The notes beneath the pieces were generated by a model that did no database searches, had not been told where the DNA came from, and worked only from the letters and a program-made list of their open reading frames with translations. A stretch of 19,471 nt of DNA, taken from NCBI GenBank assembly GCA_017407375.1, contig JAFQWT010000189.1, forward strand, positions 1 to 19,471. The letters are read 5' to 3'. Below are positions 6,805 to 14,993 of this stretch, piece after piece. This DNA is from Clostridia bacterium. GTDB lineage: Bacteria; Bacillota; Clostridia; Oscillospirales; CAG-272. A program made the position numbers and the translations under genes. The stretch's first letter is position 1. Each line of letters starts with the position of its first letter.

Positions 6805-7533
6805 TCATACCCGCACAAGGGCGGCAGTGATGTTATCGGTGCCGCCCTTTTCGTTGGCGGCGGCAATGAGGTATCCGACGGTGGCGGCCGTCCCCAGCTG
6901 CTGGGAAAGGATGCGGGAGAGAAAGGGCTCCCCCGTCATGCCGTAGAGGCCGTCGGAGCACAGAAGATAGGTATCCCCGCGAAGGACGTCAAGGCGGCCG
7001 ACCGTGAGGGGGGCCTCCCCGAGCGAGCCGAGGGCGCGGGTGATGACGTTGCGGCGCGGGTGGAGGGGGGCCTCCTCGGGCAGGAGCAGGCCGCGGTCGA
7101 TGAGCTCCTGCACGTAGGAGTCATCCCGTGTGAGGCGGCAAAGCTCGCCAAGGCGGTAGCGGTAGATGCGGCTGTCCCCCACGTTCAGCGTGAGGGCAAC
7201 CGTGGGAAGAAGCAAAAGTGAGGTGACGGTGGTGCCCATCCCCACCCCGCCGTCCCCTGCCGCGGTAAGGGCAAGGATCGCGCGGTCGGCCTCGCGGGTG
7301 GCGGCCGTGAGAAGGTCGGCGCCCGCCTCGGGCGTGAGGGGGGCCGTGACGGCCGAGAACACCGTCGAAAAGGCATCGCGGGCGGTCTCAGCGGCGAGGT
7401 CACCGTCGGCATGGCCGCCCATCCCGTCAAAGACGGCGGCAAGGAGCGCCCCGCCGGGGAGCGGCAGGGTGAGATAGCGGTCCTGGTTGCGCGGACGCAC
7501 AAGGCCGCGGTCACTGTTGGCGAAGTACTGCAT
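6805..7533 (-). CDS. stp: PP2C-family Ser/Thr phosphatase (Stp/PrpC)
   Basis: The 242-residue protein is a metal-dependent PP2C phosphatase of the bacterial minimal type. It has SDRGLVRPRNQD at 7-18, FDGMGGHADGD at 35-45 (metal-binding Asp36 and Gly37), GTTVTS at 100-105, NVGDSRIYR at 117-125, CSDGLYGM at 192-199 (Asp194) and GTDNITAALV at 231-240 (Asp233). It would reverse phosphorylation by the kinase encoded next and quench it in the cytoplasm. The start shares one base with the rlmN stop (TGATG), and the order rlmN-stp-pknB-rsgA is the standard Firmicutes order. Confidence 0.95.
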   Translation of the reverse strand: MQYFANSDRGLVRPRNQDRYLTLPLPGGALLAAVFDGMGGHADGDLAAETARDAFSTVFSAVTAPLTPEAGADLLTAATREADRAILALTAAGDGGVGMGTTVTSLLLLPTVALTLNVGDSRIYRYRLGELCRLTRDDSYVQELIDRGLLLPEEAPLHPRRNVITRALGSLGEAPLTVGRLDVLRGDTYLLCSDGLYGMTGEPFLSRILSQQLGTAATVGYLIAAANEKGGTDNITAALVRV

Positions 7534-8579
7534 CAGGCCTCCTTCCCCGCGTGGGCGCGGCGGAGCTGGCCGCAGGCGGCGTTGACGTCACTGCCAAGGC
7601 GGCGGCGCACGGTGGCGTTGATCCCGAGGCGCGAGAGGCGCTCGGCAAAGGCGGCGGCATCCCGCGCAGAGGTGCCGTGAAAGCCCGTTTCCTTGACGGC
7701 ATTGACACGGATGAGGTTGACGTGGACGGGCGCCCCGTCAGCCCCCACGGTGGAGTGGAGGAGCGCGGCCAGACGCTCGGCCTCCGCGGGGGTATCGTTC
7801 TTCCCGGCGATGAGGGCGTACTCAAACGAGATGCGTCGCCCGGTTTTGGCAAAGTACTCGGTGCAGGCCGCCATCAGCTCGGCAATGGGATAGCGGCGGT
7901 TGACGGGCATGATCTCCCCCCTTGCCTCATCGGTCGGGGCGTGGAGCGAGATCGAGAGCGTGATGGGCAGATCGACCTCGGCAAGGCGGCGGATGCCGTC
8001 CGCAAGGCCGCAGGTGGAGAGCGAGATGTGGCGGTAGCCGATGTTCACGCCGTCCTTATGGTTGACAAGGTGCAAAAAGCGCACGACGTTATCGAAGTTA
8101 TCGAGCGGCTCTCCGATGCCCATCATGACGATGCCGCCCACCCGCTCGCCCGAGTCACGCGCGGCCAGGATCACCTGGCCGAGCATTTCGGAGGGGAGGA
8201 GGTCGCGCACCTTACCGCCAATGGTGGAGGCGCAGAAGCGGCAGCCCATGCGGCAGCCGACCTGGCAGGAGATGCAAAGGGTGTTGCCGTGGCGGTATTT
8301 CATGAGAACGCTTTCAATGCACTCGCCGTCATGGAGGCGGAAGAGGTATTTCACCGTGCCGTCAACGGCCGAGGTGAGCTTTTGCTCAATGCTCGGCAGA
8401 GGAAAGAGGCACTCCTCGGCAAGGCGGGTGCGGAGCGCCTTCGGGAGGGTGGTCATCTCCGCGGGGGGGATGCCCTGCATCGCGTGGCCAAAGATCTGCT
8501 TGGCACGGAAGGCGGGCTCTCCCCACGCCTGCATGAGCTCCGAAAGCTCCGAAGGCGTCATGGAAAGAAGGTCGTACAT
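7533..8579 (-). CDS. rlmN: Dual-specificity 23S rRNA/tRNA adenine-C2 methyltransferase RlmN
   Basis: RlmN is a radical SAM enzyme that methylates C2 of A2503 in 23S rRNA and A37 of some tRNAs. The 348-residue protein has the family N-terminus, the iron-sulfur motif CRMGCRFC (Cys109, Cys113, Cys116), the SAM-binding GIGEPLDN at 154-161 and the C-terminal catalytic cysteine 336 in DVNAACGQLR. A second cysteine cluster (CISC, 102-105) directly precedes the motif, as in family members. AGGAG stands about nine bases before the ATG. The Cys/Arg residues expected for RlmN are present and there is no sign of the Cfr resistance subfamily in its rRNA-operon-like context, though telling Cfr apart needs alignment. 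Confidence 0.95.
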   Translation of the reverse strand: MYDLLSMTPSELSELMQAWGEPAFRAKQIFGHAMQGIPPAEMTTLPKALRTRLAEECLFPLPSIEQKLTSAVDGTVKYLFRLHDGECIESVLMKYRHGNTLCISCQVGCRMGCRFCASTIGGKVRDLLPSEMLGQVILAARDSGERVGGIVMMGIGEPLDNFDNVVRFLHLVNHKDGVNIGYRHISLSTCGLADGIRRLAEVDLPITLSISLHAPTDEARGEIMPVNRRYPIAELMAACTEYFAKTGRRISFEYALIAGKNDTPAEAERLAALLHSTVGADGAPVHVNLIRVNAVKETGFHGTSARDAAAFAERLSRLGINATVRRRLGSDVNAACGQLRRAHAGKEA

Positions 8580-8581
8580 AC

Positions 8582-9913
8582 TTAGGTTCTCCTGAGCTTA
8601 GCCATAAAAAATCCGTCGGTCCCCGTAAGGTGGGGCCAGAGGGTGAGCATCCCCTCCTTTGACGAGAGGGGCCCGAGGGTAAAGTCCTCGGCGAAAACAT
8701 CGGGGTGGGCGGCAAGAAAGGCGCGGACGGTGTCCTCGTTCTCCTCCGCCGTCAGGGTGCAGGTGGAAAAGACCATCGTGCCACCGGGGCGAAGGGCCGT
8801 GGCGGCCGCCGCCAGGATCCGCGCCGAGAGGGCGCACAGCTCCCCGACCGACGAGAGCGGCCGATAGCGGAGGTCGGGCTTTTTGGCGATGACGCCAAGC
8901 CCCGAGCAGGGGACGTCACAGATAATGCGGTCCACGGTGCCTTCGTGGGCGGGGTCGGGGAGGGTCGCATCGCGCTCCTCAACGGTGAGCGAGGAAAGGC
9001 CAAGGCGGGCGGCCCCCTCACGGATGAGGGGGAGCTTGGCGGCGCGCGCATCCCGCGAGATCACGCGCCCCGTGTCCCCCATGGCGATGGCGGCGCCAAA
9101 GGACTTGCCGCCGGGGCAGGCGCAAAGGTCGAGCACCGTCTCGTGCGGGTGAGGGTCAAGCAGGAGCGTTGTGAGCTGGGAGGCGGTGTCCTGCACGAAG
9201 AACTCGCCCTCGGAAAAGCCGGGGAGGGTGGTCACGGCGGCGGTGCCGTCAAGCAGAATGCCAAAGGGAGAAAGGGGGTCGGGGCGGGCCGCGTAGCCCC
9301 CGGTAAGTAGGCGGGAGAGGAGGGCCTCTCTCGTAGTCTTCAGGGTGTTGACGCGCATCGAAAGGGGCGGGCGCGTGTTAAAGGCCGAAAGGAGGGGCAC
9401 AAGGGCCTCTCTTCCGAGGCGCCCCGCAAAATATTTGACAGTAGGAAGCGGCACCGACTCCCGCACCGAGAGATAGCGGAGGGGGTCGCGCGACTCGTCG
9501 GGAAGGAGCGAGGTGGGCGCGCGGTCGGCGGCGGCGCGCAGGGCGGCGTTCAAAAGGGCGCGCTCCCCGCGGTCCCGGCCGAGGGCCACGCTCTCCGAGA
9601 CGGCGGCGTGCGGCGGCACCGAGGGCATATAGAGAAGCTGGTAAAGACCGAGGCGCAAGGCGGCGCGCGTGTGAGGGGTGAGTGCCTCGGGCGAGCGCGC
9701 GGTCAGGACGCCGATGGCGTAGTCCAGCCGCAGGCGGCGCTCCACGGTGCCGTAAAAGAGGGCGGTCATAAAGGCGCGCTCACGCGGCGGCATGGCCGCA
9801 AGGCGCCCGTCGTCCGCCGTGAGGTTGGCGTAGCCCTCCCGGGACTCCCAGCGGAGAAGGAGCGAGAGGGCGCCGCGGCGGGCCGTGTCAGTCACGCCGA
9901 CGGCCTGCGGCAT
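8582..9913 (-). CDS. rsmB: 16S rRNA cytosine-967 C5-methyltransferase
   Basis: The 443-residue protein has the RsmB plan: an N-terminal NusB-like RNA-binding domain (about 8-135), then a Rossmann methyltransferase domain with CACPGGK at 264-270, DVPCSGLG at 333-340 (Cys336) and STCTLTAEEN at 383-392 (catalytic Cys385). These two cysteines are the standard pair for m5C formation. Length fits. The ATG at 9913 lies 26 bases inside the zinc peptidase gene and has no clear ribosome site, so the true start could be the GTG at 9895; either would rely on translational coupling. It sits directly before rlmN, as in most Clostridia. Confidence 0.93.
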   Translation of the reverse strand: MPQAVGVTDTARRGALSLLLRWESREGYANLTADDGRLAAMPPRERAFMTALFYGTVERRLRLDYAIGVLTARSPEALTPHTRAALRLGLYQLLYMPSVPPHAAVSESVALGRDRGERALLNAALRAAADRAPTSLLPDESRDPLRYLSVRESVPLPTVKYFAGRLGREALVPLLSAFNTRPPLSMRVNTLKTTREALLSRLLTGGYAARPDPLSPFGILLDGTAAVTTLPGFSEGEFFVQDTASQLTTLLLDPHPHETVLDLCACPGGKSFGAAIAMGDTGRVISRDARAAKLPLIREGAARLGLSSLTVEERDATLPDPAHEGTVDRIICDVPCSGLGVIAKKPDLRYRPLSSVGELCALSARILAAAATALRPGGTMVFSTCTLTAEENEDTVRAFLAAHPDVFAEDFTLGPLSSKEGMLTLWPHLTGTDGFFMAKLRRT

Positions 9914-10598
9914 TGCCGATGATGAGAAGGAGGCGGAGGATCTGCGCGAGCGAGACGGCGAGGGCGGCCACGTAGGTCATGGCGGCGGCGGTCAGCACGC
10001 GGCGGGCGCCGCGCTCCTCAGCGGGGTTGAACATTCCCGAGGAGGAAAGGGCCGCCATCGCACGGCGCGAGGCGTTGAACTCCACAGGGAGGGTGACCAG
10101 CTGGAAAAGGGCGGTCAGCGAAAAGAGAAGAACGCCCGCATAGGCCACGTAAACGAAGAAGTCGGCAAGGAAGATGAGGACAACACCGAGAAGAATGAGC
10201 CACATCCCGACCGAGGAGCCGACGTTGGTGACAGGCACCAGCGCCATGCGCAGGCGCGCAGGGGCGTATTCCTCGGCGTGCTGAACGGCGTGGCCCGCCT
10301 CGTGCGCGGCAACGCCGCAGGCGGCGGCGTTACGGCCGCTGTAAACGGCGCCCGAGAGATAGACGGTATCGGTGCGGGGGTCGTAATGGTCGGTAAGATT
10401 TCCCTCGACCGTCTCGATGCGGACGTGAGTAAGGCCGTGGGAGTCGAGGACCATGCGCGCCGCCTCGGCACCGCTGATGCCGTTGGAGATATCCATACGC
10501 TCGTATTTGGCGTAGGTCGACTTCACCATATACGAGGCGTAGAGTGCCAAGAGGACGAAGGGCAGGACGATGATGAGATAATAGATGTCAAAAAACAT
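9888..10598 (-). CDS. YugP-type neutral zinc metallopeptidase, membrane bound
   Basis: The 236-residue protein carries HEAGHAVQH at 99-107, with the HExxH zinc site, and PVEFNASRRA at 171-180, whose glutamate is a likely third ligand. Hydrophobic segments lie near 7-24, 125-145, 148-168 and 203-226. This is the Zn_peptidase_2/YugP family, whose substrates are poorly known; a role in membrane protein turnover is often supposed. AAGGAG lies close before the ATG. The gene between fmt and rsmB is a regular member of this operon in Clostridia but not in Bacillus, so it supports a clostridial source. Confidence 0.9.
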   Translation of the reverse strand: MFFDIYYLIIVLPFVLLALYASYMVKSTYAKYERMDISNGISGAEAARMVLDSHGLTHVRIETVEGNLTDHYDPRTDTVYLSGAVYSGRNAAACGVAAHEAGHAVQHAEEYAPARLRMALVPVTNVGSSVGMWLILLGVVLIFLADFFVYVAYAGVLLFSLTALFQLVTLPVEFNASRRAMAALSSSGMFNPAEERGARRVLTAAAMTYVAALAVSLAQILRLLLIIGNAAGRRRD

Positions 10599-10632
10599 AG
10601 GTTTTTCTCCTTCTATGGTTTTTTTCGGTGAA

Positions 10633-10657
10633 GGGGGCCGAAGGCGATACGGCCCCC
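10633..10657. other. Intergenic stem-loop between fmt and the zinc peptidase gene
   Basis: GGGGGCCG (10633-10640) and CGGCCCCC (10650-10657) form a perfect 8-bp stem around a 9-base loop. There is no T tract after it on the minus strand, so it is not a normal terminator for the operon. It may be an RNA processing or stability element, or a weak pause. The 75-base gap it sits in is the largest in the operon. Confidence 0.5.
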
Positions 10658-10673
10658 TGCGGGGTACGGCGCC

Positions 10674-11654
10674 TCAGCGCTTTCCGAGGACCTCGCCAAG
10701 GCGGATCTTGCGGCCGCGGATAAGCTCAGCGGCGCTCTGCTCCCCGCGCCCCTCGGGCTTTACGCGGAGAAGGACAAGGGTGCCGTCCCCCGTGGCCACC
10801 GTGATGGCGCCCTCCCCACGGTCGGAAAGGGCAAGGACGGTGCCGGGAGCGGCGGCGGTGGGCTGGGGGGCGGGATACACGCCGTAAGCGTCAGCCCCCT
10901 CTCCGGCGGCGGCGCGCACGATCTTAAGGCCCGCGCCGTCCTCGGTATGCGTGGCGGCCAGGGGGATCGGCGAAAGGCCGCGAATCTTGGCAAGGAGGTG
11001 CGCACTCGGCTGTGAAAAGTCTATCACAGTATCCTCCCTTGTGATCTTTTCGGCGTAGGAGGCGCCCTCCTCGGGCTGGGGGATGCGAGGCGCGGTGCCC
11101 GCCTCCAGCGCGTCCAGCGCCGCAATAAGGGCGGGACCGCCGAGCGCGGCGGAACGGTCGTGCACCGTACCGAAATCGTCCCGGGGGCCGATCGGAAAGC
11201 GCTCGGTGGAGAGAATGTCACCCGTGTCGAGGCCCTCGGCCATGTACATGACGGTCACGCCGGTCTCCCGCTCACCCGCCATAATGGCGCGCTGCATGGG
11301 GGCGGCGCCACGGTAGCGCGGCAGGAGCGAGACGTGGAGGTTGAGGCACCCGTAGCGCGGGTGGTCAAGCAGGTAGCGCGGCAGGATCTTGCCGTACGCC
11401 ACCACCACCACGGCGTCGGGCTTTACCTCGTCAAGGAGAGGGAGAAGCGCCCCGTCACGCAGGGTCTCGGGCTGATGCACGGGGATGCCCAGCTCCTCGG
11501 CCCGGAGCTTGACGGGCGGCGGCGTCAGAACGTAACGGCGGCCCTTCGGCTTATCGGGCTGGCAGACAACGGCCGCCACGGTATGGTGCGAGGCGGCAAG
11601 CGAGGAAAGGCAGGCGGCGGCGATGTCGGGCGTGCCCATAAAAAGCACTCTCAT
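10674..11654 (-). CDS. fmt: Methionyl-tRNA formyltransferase
   Basis: Fmt transfers a formyl group from 10-formyl-tetrahydrofolate to initiator Met-tRNA. The 326-residue protein has the N-terminal MRVLFMGTPD, the catalytic region NLHVSLLPRYRGAAP at 105-119 (Asn105, His107) and GLDTGD with Asp144, followed by a C-terminal tRNA-binding domain. Length is typical. Its ATG overlaps the def stop as ATGA, so formylase and deformylase are coupled, matching their opposing steps in protein N-terminal processing. Confidence 0.96.
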   Translation of the reverse strand: MRVLFMGTPDIAAACLSSLAASHHTVAAVVCQPDKPKGRRYVLTPPPVKLRAEELGIPVHQPETLRDGALLPLLDEVKPDAVVVVAYGKILPRYLLDHPRYGCLNLHVSLLPRYRGAAPMQRAIMAGERETGVTVMYMAEGLDTGDILSTERFPIGPRDDFGTVHDRSAALGGPALIAALDALEAGTAPRIPQPEEGASYAEKITREDTVIDFSQPSAHLLAKIRGLSPIPLAATHTEDGAGLKIVRAAAGEGADAYGVYPAPQPTAAAPGTVLALSDRGEGAITVATGDGTLVLLRVKPEGRGEQSAAELIRGRKIRLGEVLGKR

Positions 11655-12127
11655 TCGTCGACCTCGACCTCGTCCCGCCCCAGGCGGCGGAGCATCTTAT
11701 CAATGAAAAGCGTGCCGTCCAGATGATCGAGCTCGTGGCAGAAGGCACGGGCGAGGAGCCCCTTGCCCGTATACTCCACCTCGTTTCCGTGGCGGTCAAG
11801 GGCGCGCACCGTCACCGCCCGCGGGCGGCGGGTGATGCCGTAAACGCCGGGGATCGAAAGGCAGCCCTCACTCTCCTCCTGCGTGCCGGCACGGGCCACG
11901 ATGCGGGGGTTGATCAGCTCATAGAGCGTCCCGTCCTCGTCCTCAATGACGACAACGCGGCGCAAAACGCCTACCTGAACGGCGGCAAGGCCGCAGCCCT
12001 TGGCGGCGTGCATGGTCTCCACCATGTCGTCAAGCAGGGTGAGGATGCGGGGGGTGATCTCCTCCACAGGGCGGCTCGTTTTCCGAAGGATCGGGTCGCC
12101 CTCCTTTACAATATTCAAAACAGCCAT
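11651..12127 (-). CDS. def: Peptide deformylase
   Basis: Deformylase removes the formyl group from new protein N-termini. The 158-residue protein has all three family motifs: GCGLAAVQ at 44-51, EGCLS at 87-91 with metal ligand Cys89, and HELDH at 131-135 with His131, Glu132 and His135. AGGAGG lies about six bases before the ATG. The shorter length and lack of a long insertion suit the type 1 group. The C-terminus is acidic (RDEVEVDE). It sits eight bases after priA and overlaps fmt. Confidence 0.96.
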   Translation of the reverse strand: MAVLNIVKEGDPILRKTSRPVEEITPRILTLLDDMVETMHAAKGCGLAAVQVGVLRRVVVIEDEDGTLYELINPRIVARAGTQEESEGCLSIPGVYGITRRPRAVTVRALDRHGNEVEYTGKGLLARAFCHELDHLDGTLFIDKMLRRLGRDEVEVDE

Positions 12128-12135
12128 AAGTCCTC

Positions 12136-14382
12136 CTATACGTCGCCGGGGTCAAGATCCACCGACAGTGTTACCCCACCGCGCGGCGCGTATTCACGCA
12201 TCAGTGCGCCGAAATAGGCCCGCGTTGTAGAGTTTAGTTTACATTTGAAAATGAGCCGCATACGAAATTTCCCCTCCGCCTTGAAGGTGCGGGCGGGAAA
12301 GGGACCGAAGATGAGCAGCGGCTGACCGCCCAACGTTTTTTCGGCAAGGGCGGCGGCCTCTTGCGCTAGGCGGTCGGCGGCGGCGGTGACGGCCTCCTCC
12401 CGCTCCCCCGTCAGGGTCATCTCCGCGATGTGGCAGAAGGGGGGAAAGGTCAGCTCGCGCCGCAGGGCGATCTCGCGGCGGTAAAAGCCCTCGTAATCCT
12501 GGCGGCAGGCCAGGGCAATGATCTCGTTATCGGGGGTGAAGGTCTGAATGACGGCATGCCCCGCGATCTCCCCGCGCCCCGCACGGCCAATGACCTGCGT
12601 CAGGAGCGAGAAGGTGCGCTCGGCGGCGCGGAAGTCAGGCACGTGGAGCGAGATGTCCGCCGACAATACGCCCGAAAGCGTAACGCGTGGGAAATCGTGC
12701 CCCTTCGTGACCATTTGCGTGCCGAGCAGGACGTCGGCCTCGCCACGGCGGAAGGCATCCAGCATCGTGTCGTAGGCCGCCTTGGTGGCGGTGGTGTCGG
12801 CATCCATGCGCATCACGCGCATGTCGGGAAAGGCGGCGGCAAGGGCGCCCTCGGCCTTTTGCGTGCCGGCACCGAGGAAGGAGATGCGCTCGTCCCCGCA
12901 CTCGGGGCAGCGGCGCACGACCGGCTCACGGTGACCGCAGGTGTGGCACATCAGGTAGGCCCCGCCGCGCCCCTCGTGATGGGTGAGCGAGACCGAGCAG
13001 TTGGGACAGCTGAAGACGTACCCGCAGCCACGGCAATGCAGCACCGAGTGGTAGCCGCGGCGGTTCAGGAACAGGATCGCCTGCTCCCCCGCCTCCAGGG
13101 TGTCGGCCATATGCTCGGCAAGGCGGGCGCTGATGGGGGTGGTGTTGCCGCGGCGCAGCTCGGCCCGCAGGTCAACGATCTCCGCAGTGGGGAGAGAGCA
13201 CTTGCCAAAGCGCTCAAGGAGCGGCACTAAGGTGTAGATCCCGCGCTCGGCCTTATAGTAGCTCTCAAGCGAGGGGGTGGCCGAGGCCATAACGACTAAG
13301 GCGTTGTGGCGGGCGGCGCGGTGGGCGGCCACGTCCCGCGTGTGGTACTTGGGGTCGGCGTCCGACTTGTAGGTGTGCTCGTGCTCCTCGTCAATGAGGA
13401 TGAGCCCGATCTCGGGCAGGGGGGCAAACACGGCGCTCCGCGTGCCGATGACAAGGTCGACCCTCCCCTCACGGATGCGGCGCCAGGCATCAAAGCGCTC
13501 GCCCTGGGAGAGCGAGGAATGGATGACCGCCACGCGCTCCCCGTAGCGGCGGCAGAAGATGCCGACGGTCTGCGGGGTGAGGGCGATCTCGGGGACCATA
13601 AGGATGACCCCGCGCCCCTCGGCGATCGTGCGGTCCATCAGCTTCATCATCACGCGCGTTTTTCCGCTCCCCGTCACGCCGAACAGGAGGGCGGCCTCGG
13701 GGCGGCGGCGCTCATAGAGCGCAAGGAGCTGCGCGTAGGCCTTTTCCTGGGCGCGGGAAAGGGCGATGGGGGCGGTATCCCTCTCGGCCATGGCGACGTA
13801 GGGCGAGCGATAGACCTCGCTCTCCTCACGCACAAGCCAGCCGTGGCGGCACATGGCCAAAAGCTGCGCCGATGAGGCGCCAAGGGCGGAGGCCTCCTCC
13901 GATGAGAGGCGGGGGGCCGAAAGGAGCGCCTCCAGGACCTTGCGGTGGACGGGGCTGCGGACCCCCTCGCGCCCCTTGGCGGAAAGGAGTGCCGAAAGGG
14001 CGGCGGGGTCGGCGGCGCGGTAGGAGGCGGCGGTGGCGATCCTTGCGGCGGCGTTGCCCGAAAGCAAGGCGGCAGGCAGGAGCGCGCGAACGGCATCGCC
14101 AAAGGAGGAAAGGGTGTGATCCCGCAAAAATTGCGAGAGCGCCATCATCTCCTCGGTCATGGCAAAGCGCTCGGCCTCCACCGAAAGGACCTCCTTCAGC
14201 CCCTCGCCCGTGCCCTCCTCAAGGAAGGCAACGACGGCAGGGCGGTGGCGGTCACCGCGCCCAAAGGGGACGGTGACGATGGCACCGCGATAGGCCCGCC
14301 CAAGGCGGGGTGGAAAGAGATAATCGTATCGCTTATCGACGGCATACGGTACGCCGATAAGATAGACACCGACGACCGTCAC
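12136..14382 (-). CDS. priA: Primosomal replication restart helicase PriA
   Basis: PriA recognises stalled forks and reloads the replicative helicase. The 748-residue protein has an N-terminal DNA 3'-end binding domain (VPYAVDKRYDYLFP, VPFG near 38-41), a Walker A GVTGSGKT at 235-242, DEEH at 331-334, and eight zinc-ligand cysteines at 450, 453, 459, 462, 479, 482, 492 and 495 inside the helicase core, then the C-terminal helicase lobe. All parts are present. The start is GTG, with a modest GCGGAG about seven bases upstream. It follows rpoZ by 13 bases; coaBC, which stands between these two genes in Bacillus, is missing. Confidence 0.96.
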   Translation of the reverse strand: MTVVGVYLIGVPYAVDKRYDYLFPPRLGRAYRGAIVTVPFGRGDRHRPAVVAFLEEGTGEGLKEVLSVEAERFAMTEEMMALSQFLRDHTLSSFGDAVRALLPAALLSGNAAARIATAASYRAADPAALSALLSAKGREGVRSPVHRKVLEALLSAPRLSSEEASALGASSAQLLAMCRHGWLVREESEVYRSPYVAMAERDTAPIALSRAQEKAYAQLLALYERRRPEAALLFGVTGSGKTRVMMKLMDRTIAEGRGVILMVPEIALTPQTVGIFCRRYGERVAVIHSSLSQGERFDAWRRIREGRVDLVIGTRSAVFAPLPEIGLILIDEEHEHTYKSDADPKYHTRDVAAHRAARHNALVVMASATPSLESYYKAERGIYTLVPLLERFGKCSLPTAEIVDLRAELRRGNTTPISARLAEHMADTLEAGEQAILFLNRRGYHSVLHCRGCGYVFSCPNCSVSLTHHEGRGGAYLMCHTCGHREPVVRRCPECGDERISFLGAGTQKAEGALAAAFPDMRVMRMDADTTATKAAYDTMLDAFRRGEADVLLGTQMVTKGHDFPRVTLSGVLSADISLHVPDFRAAERTFSLLTQVIGRAGRGEIAGHAVIQTFTPDNEIIALACRQDYEGFYRREIALRRELTFPPFCHIAEMTLTGEREEAVTAAADRLAQEAAALAEKTLGGQPLLIFGPFPARTFKAEGKFRMRLIFKCKLNSTTRAYFGALMREYAPRGGVTLSVDLDPGDV

Positions 14383-14395
14383 CGGGGCGCTCCGC

Positions 14396-14698
14396 TTACT
14401 CTTCCTCGGCGGTCTCGGGGGCCTCGGCCTCGGTCAGCTCACCGGGGCGGTACATCCGGTAGCGGCCCTCGGCAAGGCGGGTGATGGCGATCTTGACCGC
14501 CTTCTGGTCACGGTACTCGCCGTCAATGAGCGAGGCGAGCGACTTCTCGGTCTCGCGGTTGGCGATCATGCGGTCGGCGCGGGCGCGCTGCTCCACGTAC
14601 TCATCGGTCACGCGGCGGGCGCACTTGGCGGCGCCGATGACAAGCTCGTAGCGGTTGAAGTTGCCCTTGGTGAGTTCTGCGATAGAGGGTTTGATCAT
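14396..14698 (-). CDS. rpoZ: RNA polymerase omega subunit
   Basis: Omega helps assemble RNA polymerase. The 100-residue protein has the omega pattern: MIKPSIAEL near the start, NRYELVIGAAKCARRV at 15-30 and the helix KAVKIAITRLAEG near 66-78. The C-terminus is an acidic tail (EAEAPETAEEE). GAAGGAAG precedes the ATG. It stands between remA and priA, as expected, but gmk is missing from the 48-base gap on its upstream side. Confidence 0.92.
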   Translation of the reverse strand: MIKPSIAELTKGNFNRYELVIGAAKCARRVTDEYVEQRARADRMIANRETEKSLASLIDGEYRDQKAVKIAITRLAEGRYRMYRPGELTEAEAPETAEEE

Positions 14699-14746
14699 GA
14701 TATTTTCTTCCTTCTCGTGAAATTATTTTTGCAAGCTGTAAGCGTA

Positions 14747-14989
14747 TTAGTCCTCGCCGTTCTTAAGGCGGGCAAGGATCTCCTCGGTCTCGAGCGCGGA
14801 GAGGAGCACAAGGCCGCAGTCGGTCACAAGGACCGAGCGGGTCTTCTGTCCGCAGCTGACGTCAATGGCGCGGCCCTCGTCCTTCGCATCCTGGACAAGG
14901 CGCTTAATGGGGGCGGTATCGGGGGAGGCCACGGTCACGATGCGGGAGACCTGGGCGAGGTTGCCAAGGCCAATGTCGATAAAGCTCAT
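14747..14989 (-). CDS. remA: RemA/ExtA family regulator (DUF370)
   Basis: The 80-residue protein matches the RemA family nearly end to end: MSFIDIGLGNLAQVSRIV, then SPDTAPIKRLVQDAKDEG, a middle RSVLVTDCGLVLLSAL and an acidic end. In Bacillus, RemA binds DNA as a ring-like oligomer and activates biofilm matrix and osmoprotection genes. I chose ATG 14989, four bases after the yicC stop, because GGAGTGA precedes it and because the family starts here; an upstream in-frame extension would overlap yicC. Family members usually lie between yicC and gmk; here yicC is present and gmk is not. Confidence 0.92.
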   Translation of the reverse strand: MSFIDIGLGNLAQVSRIVTVASPDTAPIKRLVQDAKDEGRAIDVSCGQKTRSVLVTDCGLVLLSALETEEILARLKNGED

Positions 14990-14993
14990 GGCA

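Noticed and set aside
5849..6946. Long plus-strand open frame opposite the Ser/Thr kinase gene
   Set aside because: The kinase motifs on the minus strand are complete, so this frame is a shadow of high GC content.
10633..10657. Terminator after fmt
   Set aside because: The stem is good, but no T tract follows on the minus strand, so it is listed only as a stem-loop.
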